Shown here: one piece after another, positions 57,868 through 64,000 of the stretch
How the letters are laid out: each line of letters begins with the position of its first letter
Numbering within the stretch: the stretch's first letter is position 1
Assembly: GCF_014192225.1 (NCBI RefSeq)
Contig: NZ_JACHXS010000001.1
Span: forward strand, 708,440 to 772,439
Direction of reading: 5' to 3'
Source of the DNA: Pseudoduganella umbonata
GTDB taxonomy: Bacteria; Pseudomonadota; Gammaproteobacteria; Burkholderiales; Burkholderiaceae_D
DNA length: 64,000 bases
The notes under the pieces: model-generated
Databases searched by the model: none
Told to the model about the DNA's origin: nothing
Seen by the model: only the letters and a program-made list of their open reading frames with translations
Position numbers and translations under genes: made by a program

Positions 57868-60171
57868 ATGAAGCAGCATCTGTTGGGTTCCCGCACGCTG
57901 GCGCTGGCCTTGGCCCAGGCATGCGCCGGCGCAGTCGCCATGCCATCCGCCATCGCGGGCGGCGCCGATCCCGAGCCGCAGGCGGCGCAGACCGAACAGA
58001 TCGAACGGGTCGAAGTGACCGCCACGCGCACCGGCGCCGTGGATGTGCAGCGGGTGCCCGCCGCGATCACCGTGATCAAGCCGGAAGCGCTCGGCAAGTA
58101 TGGCCTGGGCAACCTGAACGACATCGCCGACCTGGTGCCGGCGATGTCGGTGCAGCAGCAGGCCACCGGCGTCAACAACATCACGATGCGCGGCCTGGTG
58201 GTGCGCGGCATCGTGCCGTCGGAAGTGCAGGATGCGTCGCTGGTGGCGGTCTACATCGACGAGATGCCGGTCACGCTGAAGTCGGCCAATCCCGACCTGA
58301 AGGTGCTGGACCTGGAACGCATCGAGGTATTGCAAGGCCCGCAGGGCACGCTGTTCGGTGCCGGCTCCATGGCAGGCACGGTAAGGCAGATCACGAAAAA
58401 GCCCGAGTTCAACGACCTGTTCGGCTCCGTCGAGGCGGTAGGCTCGCGTACCTCCGGTTTCGGCGGCGGCAACCACAATGTGCGCGGCAGCGTGAACCTG
58501 CCGCTGAAGAACGATGCGCTGGCGCTGCGCCTGACCGGCTATACGGGCAAGGATTCCGGCTACATCCGCAACCAGCTCACCGGGCGCACGACGAATGGCG
58601 TGTCCACCAACCAGGGCCGCGCCGCGCTGCGCCTGCAGGCCAGCCGCGACCTGCTGGTGGACGCCAGTGTCACCGCCTCCAACATCAAGGGCGGCATCAA
58701 CGATGCGTATGCGGACCTGGCGCCCTACACCACGATCGCGCTGCTGCCCGAAGTGGGCAACGACAAGCTGCAGCTGTACAACCTGACCGTCAACTACGAG
58801 CTGGGCAAGGCGAAGCTGGTGTCGTCCACTTCATACCTGCACCGCGATACGCTGTACGTCACGTCGGCCCAGTATCCGGCCACCGCCTTCATCTTCGGCG
58901 GACAGGCGCCGCTGATGCAGTCTGCGTACACGATCGCCAACAAGCTGACGGATTTCGCGCAGGAGTTCCGCCTGCATTCGCAGGACGGCGGCCCATTGAA
59001 ATGGACCGTGGGCGCCTTCTTCGAGAAGGGTTCGCGCGATACGCTGCAGGACCAGCCCACCACGGGATTCGACGCGCGCTACGCCGCCACGCGCAACTTC
59101 CCCGGCTACGATTCGCAGGTCAACGACCTGGCGACGACGGCGGACAATTACTTCAGCGGCCGGCAGTACATCGATTCGCGCCAGGCCGCCCTGTTCGCCG
59201 AAGCCACCTATACGCTGTGGGACCGCCTGGACCTGACGGCGGGCCTGCGCCTGTTCCGTGGCACGCAGGACTTCGACCTGCGCTTCACCGGCCTGTTCGG
59301 CAACCTGGCCACGGCTACGCCGGCGGTGCCGACGGGCGTTCCGGCGCTCGCCAGCAGCAGCGCCACCGCACGAGGCGCCAATCCCCGTTTCGCGGCAGCC
59401 TGGCGCGTCGATCCGGATCACACGCTGTACGCATCGGCCGGCAAAGGCTTCCGCTACGGCGGCAACAACCAGCCGGTGCCGTTCAACTTCTGCGGCATCA
59501 ACGCCCCTGCCACGTTCGAGCCGGACACGCTGTGGAACTTCGAAGTCGGTTCGAAGAACACGCTGTTCGACCGCCGCATGACGTTCAACGCCAGCGCCTA
59601 CCGCATCGACTGGGACGACGTGCAGGTCTTCAACCGCCTGCCCTGCACCTACTACTTCACGCAGAACGCCGGCAAGATCCGCAGCCTTGGACTGGAACTG
59701 GAAAGCCTGCTGAAGATCACGCGGCGCGCCTCGGTCGGCATCAACGCCTCGCTGAACCACGCGACGGCCACCGATACCGTGCAGACCGGCATCGCCGCGC
59801 AGAATATCCCGGCCGGGGCACGCGTACCGTATGCGCCGAAGTTCGCCGCCAGCGCCACGGCCAGCTACAGCATCCCGCTGCCGAACAACGATGAAATCGG
59901 CATCGCGGCCAGCTATGCGCACCGCGGCGAGGCTTACACGAACTTCGCGCGCGAACAGGGCAATTACGCGGAGATACCGTCGTCGAACACAGTGAACGCC
60001 ACGCTGACCTGGCGCACGCGAGGCTATGAGGTGGGCCTGTTCGGCACCAACCTGACGAATGGCGCGAAGGTCAGCGACGTGACGCCGAACACCATCGCCA
60101 TCCAGCCGGGCAATACGCTGTACCTGGTGCGGCCGCGCACTGTGGGCCTGCGCGTGAGCGCGCGCTTCTAA
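57868..60171 (+). CDS. TonB-dependent outer-membrane receptor
   Basis: 767 residues from ATG 57868 with AAGGAAGAG upstream. Signal peptide ends at SAIAGG. The TonB-box region EQIERVEVTATRTGAVDVQR is followed by the plug (NLNDIADLVPAMSVQQQATG; LERIEVLQGPQGTLFGAGSM AGTVRQITKKP) and a 22-strand barrel ending in an aromatic residue (VGLRVSARF). It imports a ligand of unknown identity. It is first of a three-gene run with a desaturase and a PhnD-like protein. Confidence 0.95.
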   Translation: MKQHLLGSRTLALALAQACAGAVAMPSAIAGGADPEPQAAQTEQIERVEVTATRTGAVDVQRVPAAITVIKPEALGKYGLGNLNDIADLVPAMSVQQQATGVNNITMRGLVVRGIVPSEVQDASLVAVYIDEMPVTLKSANPDLKVLDLERIEVLQGPQGTLFGAGSMAGTVRQITKKPEFNDLFGSVEAVGSRTSGFGGGNHNVRGSVNLPLKNDALALRLTGYTGKDSGYIRNQLTGRTTNGVSTNQGRAALRLQASRDLLVDASVTASNIKGGINDAYADLAPYTTIALLPEVGNDKLQLYNLTVNYELGKAKLVSSTSYLHRDTLYVTSAQYPATAFIFGGQAPLMQSAYTIANKLTDFAQEFRLHSQDGGPLKWTVGAFFEKGSRDTLQDQPTTGFDARYAATRNFPGYDSQVNDLATTADNYFSGRQYIDSRQAALFAEATYTLWDRLDLTAGLRLFRGTQDFDLRFTGLFGNLATATPAVPTGVPALASSSATARGANPRFAAAWRVDPDHTLYASAGKGFRYGGNNQPVPFNFCGINAPATFEPDTLWNFEVGSKNTLFDRRMTFNASAYRIDWDDVQVFNRLPCTYYFTQNAGKIRSLGLELESLLKITRRASVGINASLNHATATDTVQTGIAAQNIPAGARVPYAPKFAASATASYSIPLPNNDEIGIAASYAHRGEAYTNFAREQGNYAEIPSSNTVNATLTWRTRGYEVGLFGTNLTNGAKVSDVTPNTIAIQPGNTLYLVRPRTVGLRVSARF

Positions 60172-60190
60172 GGCCGACCCGAGGACGACC

Positions 60191-61192
60191 ATGACCGCCA
60201 GCCCGAACCGTGCCGAATACCTGGACGAGCTCCAGCGGCGCCAGGTGGCGGCGGAGCGGGCGCGCCCGCTATGGACGGCCGAATGGCCCACGTGGCTGCT
60301 GATCGCCGGCATCTACGGCGGCTGGTATGCGACGCTGGCGCACTGGCAAGACCTGGGCGCGCCCCTCGGCACGGTGCTGATGATCTGGTGGTGCGCGTGG
60401 TACATGTCGCTGCAGCATGAGCTGATCCACGGCCACCCGACGCGCAAGGCCTGGCTTAACGGCCTGTTCGGCCAGGCCCCGCTGGCGGTGTGGTATCCGT
60501 ACCGCCTTTACCGGGACAGCCACCTGCGCCACCACGTCGACGCGCACCTGACGCTGCCGGCACTGGACACGGAAAGCTATTACGTGGCGCCCGCCGCATG
60601 GGCCGGCATGAGCGCGCCGCTGCGCCGGCTGTACTGGTTCAACAAGACCTTCGCGGGGCGCCTGGTGGTGGGCCCGGCGATCTCGATCGCGACGATGCTG
60701 GCCGAAGCGGCGCGTCAACCCGTGCGGGGCGACTGGCGCTACGTGCCGATGTGGCTCGCCCATGCCGCGATGCTGGCGGCGCTGCTGTGGTGGATCGACA
60801 GCCGGTTCGGCGTCGCACCGCTGTATTACCTGCTGGCGATCGCCTACCCGGCCCAGTCGCTGGCCATGGTACGCTCGTATTACGAGCACCGGCCCGTTGC
60901 GGAGCACAAGCAGCGCATCGTGCTGAACGAGGCGGGACCGGTACTGCGGCTGCTGTTCCTGAACAATAACCTGCACCTGGTGCACCACGACCTGCCGTCG
61001 CTGCCGTGGTACCTGCTGCCCCGCGTGTACAGGGCGCGGCGCACGGCATATAACGCCCGCAGCGGCGGCTTCCACCTGCAAGGCTATGGCGCGCTGCTGC
61101 GCCGCCATGCGTTCCATCCGGTGGATGCGCCGGTCCACCCCCACATGCCCGCCACGAACGATGACCTGGAAAGCCGCACTGCCGATGTATAA
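60191..61192 (+). CDS. Membrane fatty-acid desaturase family protein
   Basis: 333 residues with the three di-iron histidine boxes: HELIHGH, HLRHH and HLVHHD. Helices around LLIAGIYGGWYATL and MLAALLWWID anchor it in the membrane. It introduces oxygen-dependent changes in a lipid or related substrate; the substrate is not evident. It starts 19 bases after the TonB receptor and overlaps the next gene by 32 bases, indicating a shared pathway. Confidence 0.9.
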   Translation: MTASPNRAEYLDELQRRQVAAERARPLWTAEWPTWLLIAGIYGGWYATLAHWQDLGAPLGTVLMIWWCAWYMSLQHELIHGHPTRKAWLNGLFGQAPLAVWYPYRLYRDSHLRHHVDAHLTLPALDTESYYVAPAAWAGMSAPLRRLYWFNKTFAGRLVVGPAISIATMLAEAARQPVRGDWRYVPMWLAHAAMLAALLWWIDSRFGVAPLYYLLAIAYPAQSLAMVRSYYEHRPVAEHKQRIVLNEAGPVLRLLFLNNNLHLVHHDLPSLPWYLLPRVYRARRTAYNARSGGFHLQGYGALLRRHAFHPVDAPVHPHMPATNDDLESRTADV

Positions 61193-61958
61193 CGTGTCGC
61201 CGCGCCTGCGGCAGGGCTACGATGCCCTGCTGGAAGCGCTGCTGGCCGACGCCGGCGTGACCGGCGCGGTCGAACTGGTCGACGACACGGGGCCGCTGCT
61301 GGATTTCTGGCAGCGGCCCGACCTGCTGTTCGCGCAGACCTGCGGCTATCCGTGGCTGCATGCGCTGCGCGGCCATGCCACGCTGGTGGCCACGCCGGCC
61401 TTCGACGTGCCCGGCTGCGACGGCAGCGATTACTCCAGCGTGCTCGTGGTGCGCGGCGATGGCGGCATCCGCACGCTGGACGATGCGCGCGGCCGGGTGG
61501 CCGCCGTCAACGAACGGCATTCGAACAGCGGCATGAACGCCTTGCGGCATGCGGTGGCACCGCTGGCGCGGGACGGCCGGTTCTTCGGCCGCGTGGAATG
61601 GTCCGGCAGCCACGCCGCCAGCGTGCGCCTGGTCCGCGACAGCGCGGCGGACGTGGCGTCGATCGATTGCGTCACGTGGGCCTACCTGCGCGAGGAAGAT
61701 CCGGCAAGTGTAGAAGGTCTCGTGCCGCTCGGTTTCACGGCCGCCTCGCCGGGGCTGCCGTTCATCGCCGGGAAGTCCGTGCCGGACGCGGTGCTGCGGC
61801 GCCTGCGCGCCGTGCTGCTCGATCCCGGCTCCCGGTTGCGCCAGGCGATGGCACCGCTGCGCATACGTGGATTCGCCCATCGCGACGAGCGGGACTACGC
61901 CAGGATCGGACACCTGGAAGAGCATGCGGCCAGCCTCGGATATCCGGCCCTGCGCTGA
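61161..61958 (+). CDS. PhnD-like periplasmic-binding-fold protein
   Basis: 265 residues from ATG 61161. That start gives the conserved opening MTWKAALPMYNVSPRLRQGY of this family, although it lies inside the desaturase gene. LLFAQTCGYPWLHALRG, NERHSNSGMNALRHAVAPLA and SIDCVTWAYL are the phosphate/phosphonate-binding-type motifs. There is no signal peptide, so it may be a cytoplasmic or non-transport homologue. No ABC permease or ATPase is nearby. Confidence 0.82.
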   Translation: MTWKAALPMYNVSPRLRQGYDALLEALLADAGVTGAVELVDDTGPLLDFWQRPDLLFAQTCGYPWLHALRGHATLVATPAFDVPGCDGSDYSSVLVVRGDGGIRTLDDARGRVAAVNERHSNSGMNALRHAVAPLARDGRFFGRVEWSGSHAASVRLVRDSAADVASIDCVTWAYLREEDPASVEGLVPLGFTAASPGLPFIAGKSVPDAVLRRLRAVLLDPGSRLRQAMAPLRIRGFAHRDERDYARIGHLEEHAASLGYPALR

Positions 61959-61994
61959 TCGCGAGGCGCATCAAGGCACGTATCGAATCTTGGA

Positions 61995-63161
61995 TTACAG
62001 CACATTCTTGCCGGCCACCGACGCCATGATCTCGTCATGCCGTTCATTGTCGGTCTTGTGCAGGTAGGCCGCGGTAGTGGAAATGTTCGCGTGCCCCGCC
62101 GTTTCCTGCAGCGTTTTCAGCTGCACGCCGTTATTGGCGTGGTTCGTCAGCATGCTGTGGCGCAGCCAGTGCGTGGAGGCCTGGCGCAATTGCGCTGCCG
62201 TGTCGCCGTCGCCACGCGCGGTGGCGCCGCCGGCCGCCGCCGCGAACACGGCTTTCAGCGCTTCGGACGCGGCTTCGTCGGTGATGCGGTTCAATCCCTT
62301 GCCGCGGCTCGACAGCACCAGCGGCGTGGCATCGGTGCGCCCCGTTTGCGGCAGCAGGCCGAAAGCGGTGCGGTAGCGGCGAAAGGCGTCGAGCATGTCC
62401 GGCGGCACCGGCAGCCGGCGCGGTTTGCTGCCCTTGCCGACCACGTCGATCCACCAGCGGCCATTGCCCTCGGTGTAGATCGCCCCCATCGATGCGCCGA
62501 CGATCTCGTTCAGCCGGGCGCCCGTATGCGCGTACGCGACCAGCAGGAAGCGGTCGCGCTCGCGCCGGCGCAGCGCCGCCGGTGTTTCCGCCTCGCGCGC
62601 CTCCACGGTGGCCAGTGCCAGGCCGATGGCATCCTGCGTGAGGTAGCGCGTGATGCGGCTGGCGCTCGCGGTCCGCACATTCTTCACCAGCGCGCCCGGG
62701 TCGCGGCGCAGGTAGCCGGTCTGCTCGGCAAACGCCAGCAGCCCTTTCACGGCAATCATCGCCTGGCGCCGGCTGGCATCGGACAGCGGCCCGGAAAACG
62801 GCCGATAGCGCTCGTCGGTGCGCGGCCACTTGGTGGTCGACACCCAGTCCGCCGGCGGCGACTTCAGGAAATCCTTGTACGCATTCAGGTCGGCGACACC
62901 CAGCTGGCGCAGCGACTTGCCGGCTTCCTCGCGGCACCAGGTGAGAAAGCGGTACAACTCCTTCTGCGTGTTGGCCACCGACTTCGGCCGCAGTTCGCCG
63001 TGGCTGATGTATTCGCGGGCGATTTCGCTGTCCGTGCGGGCGTCGGTCATCGCATCCTCGGGGATGTCGCGCCACGCATCGGGATCGATGTCGCGCAGGG
63101 CCAGGGCTCCGGTGCGGCGGGAAGTAAACGGTTGCAGGTCGATAGGCGCGAATTTGCTCAT
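61995..63161 (-). CDS. Tyrosine recombinase/integrase
   Basis: 388 residues from ATG 63161. Core-binding SAM-like domain (SVANTQKELYRFLTWCREEA) and catalytic domain with Arg in AHTGARLNEIVGAS, the HxxR box HWLRHSMLTNHANNG, LQETAGHANISTTAAYLHKT (nucleophilic Tyr within AAYLH). Two LexA-box-like palindromes lie immediately before the start codon. Could be a XerC/D-like or mobile-element enzyme; no attachment site was identified. Confidence 0.9.
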   Translation of the reverse strand: MSKFAPIDLQPFTSRRTGALALRDIDPDAWRDIPEDAMTDARTDSEIAREYISHGELRPKSVANTQKELYRFLTWCREEAGKSLRQLGVADLNAYKDFLKSPPADWVSTTKWPRTDERYRPFSGPLSDASRRQAMIAVKGLLAFAEQTGYLRRDPGALVKNVRTASASRITRYLTQDAIGLALATVEAREAETPAALRRRERDRFLLVAYAHTGARLNEIVGASMGAIYTEGNGRWWIDVVGKGSKPRRLPVPPDMLDAFRRYRTAFGLLPQTGRTDATPLVLSSRGKGLNRITDEAASEALKAVFAAAAGGATARGDGDTAAQLRQASTHWLRHSMLTNHANNGVQLKTLQETAGHANISTTAAYLHKTDNERHDEIMASVAGKNVL

Positions 63162-63168
63162 CACGGAA

Positions 63169-63209
63169 TACTGTATAAAGACACAGTATTGTACTGTATT
63201 CCATACAGT
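63169..63209 (-). promoter_or_regulatory. Two LexA-box-like palindromes upstream of the recombinase
   Basis: TACTGTATAAAGACACAGTA at 63169-63188 matches CTGT-N8-ACAG and is close to the enterobacterial LexA consensus. ACTGTATTCCATACAGT at 63193-63209 is a perfect 7-bp inverted repeat with 3-base centre (CTGT-N7-ACAG). They lie 7 to 48 bases upstream of the ATG, where bound repressor would block transcription. Confidence 0.65.
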
Positions 63210-63213
63210 GCTT

Positions 63214-63585
63214 TCAGGGTGTTCCCGATCGACGCCGGCGGAAAACCCAGGCGTAGACAAGCACGTTGAAGAGGACCACCGCACCGGCGAGTGCGAACTG
63301 GACATTACGTGTCAGGCCTTCCGGGTAAATCACAGCAAGCAGGCAATGCTCGATGAAATCGCCTTCATAGCGGGCCATGCCGGCCCGTTCGCGCAGCGTG
63401 TTTTCCAGCGACGTCAGCGGACAGCCGAAGCCCGCGGCTTCAACCAGGAAGCCCCAAGCCGCCGCCGGCAGGTGAACGGCGGCCATCCAGCGGCGGCGCA
63501 GCGCAAACAGGCCGCCGAACAGGACGAAGGCGATGAACGCGAGGTGGATCGCCAGGACGGCGGTGGCGGCGACTGCGTAGAACAT
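63214..63585 (-). CDS. DUF2784 membrane protein
   Basis: 123 residues from ATG 63585 (MFYAVAATAVLAIHLAFIAF). LFGGLFALRRRWMAAVHLPA, the conserved CPLTSLENTLRERAG and the Tyr/His-containing EGDFIEHCLLAVIYP are DUF2784 marks; three or four membrane helices. Function unknown. It ends 5 bases before the LexA-like boxes of the recombinase. Confidence 0.88.
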   Translation of the reverse strand: MFYAVAATAVLAIHLAFIAFVLFGGLFALRRRWMAAVHLPAAAWGFLVEAAGFGCPLTSLENTLRERAGMARYEGDFIEHCLLAVIYPEGLTRNVQFALAGAVVLFNVLVYAWVFRRRRSGTP

Positions 63586-63738
63586 GGAGCGGGACCTGCA
63601 ATGGTCGGTTGAAGCTCGTTGGGCCGAGGGGCCCGGAAGTCTCCAGTTTGATGCTACCGCCTTTCGTGTGCAAATGCGATCTTGAGGGACGCTCCGCCGT
63701 GTATCGAAATCGCCTGGCAAGCCTGCGCGAAGGCAGGA

Positions 63739-64000
63739 TCAGTGCCCTTCGACTCCGAAAGCAACGGTTTTCAGAGACCCTTTGCCACGCACGACCAGCA
63801 CGCGGCCGTGCTCCGCGGGTACGCACTCTTGCTGCACGAAACCGGCTGGCAGCGTTGGCGCGGCCCGCGCGAGCATCTCCGCGCCAACAACTACGTCGTA
63901 GTTTCCCCGCTTGAAGAGAAGGTGCCCGATCCCGTCGCCGCCAGCGGACGACGGCGCGACGACCACCAGCGACCAGTGCCCTTCGTCTCCGAGGAATTGC
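63739..64000 (-). CDS. Partial hypothetical protein cut by the right window edge
   Basis: The C-terminal 86 residues are visible (QFLGDEGHWSLVVVAPSSAG at the edge, then HLLFKRGNYDVVVGAEMLAR). The frame is open to base 64000, so the start is outside. No domain recognised. Confidence 0.55.
   Translation of the reverse strand, partial: QFLGDEGHWSLVVVAPSSAGGDGIGHLLFKRGNYDVVVGAEMLARAAPTLPAGFVQQECVPAEHGRVLVVRGKGSLKTVAFGVEGH

Overview
The window is GC-rich with dense, mostly convincing bacterial genes. Gene content (HME-RND efflux, arsBCHR, MocR regulators, TonB receptor, BTAD regulator beside an injection system) and protein style suggest a betaproteobacterium of the Oxalobacteraceae (Massilia/Duganella-like). 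That placement is inference from sequence character, not from a search.

Layout. 1-4800: minus-strand heavy-metal efflux operon (His-rich periplasmic protein, TolC-family outer-membrane factor, small membrane-anchored protein, membrane-fusion protein, 5' part of an HME-RND pump cut by the window edge). 4941-8449: arsenic island arsR-arsB-arsC-arsH, with a divergent ArsN2-type acetyltransferase. 8496-10017: DUF1176 protein and two tiny secreted Cys-rich proteins, closed by a strong terminator. 10060-14690: a graveyard of gene fragments (MocR, P-type ATPase, SDR, Mrr-like endonuclease) around one nearly intact MocR regulator and two small membrane proteins. 14859-15686: a hypothetical exported protein.

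16173-54231 is the centrepiece: about 38 kb of tightly packed, often overlapping minus-strand genes forming a complete extracellular contractile injection system (eCIS). In transcription order: DUF4255 cap, a transthyretin-like repeat protein, a giant sheath with a large insertion, tube, second sheath, second tube, DUF5908 small protein, LysM protein, spike split in two genes, a hydrophobic protein of unknown function, gp25, baseplate J, a beta-propeller/P2-gpI fusion, three proteins sharing an N-terminal module (one a tail fibre with an S74 self-cleaving chaperone), tape measure, AAA+ ATPase, then the cargo region. The cargo region holds two very large DUF4157 proteins carrying HExxH motifs and different C-terminal nuclease-like tips (GIY-YIG-like plus helix-turn-helix; PD-(D/E)XK-like). 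Each is followed by a candidate immunity gene, with a pentapeptide-repeat protein between them. A BTAD/SARP-type regulator is transcribed divergently from the start of the cluster.

55498-64000: DUF6624 protein, AraC regulator, small membrane protein, TonB-dependent receptor with a fatty-acid desaturase and a PhnD-like binding protein, a tyrosine recombinase with LexA-like boxes directly upstream, a DUF2784 protein and a partial gene at the right edge. No rRNA, tRNA, complete insertion sequence or CRISPR array was seen.
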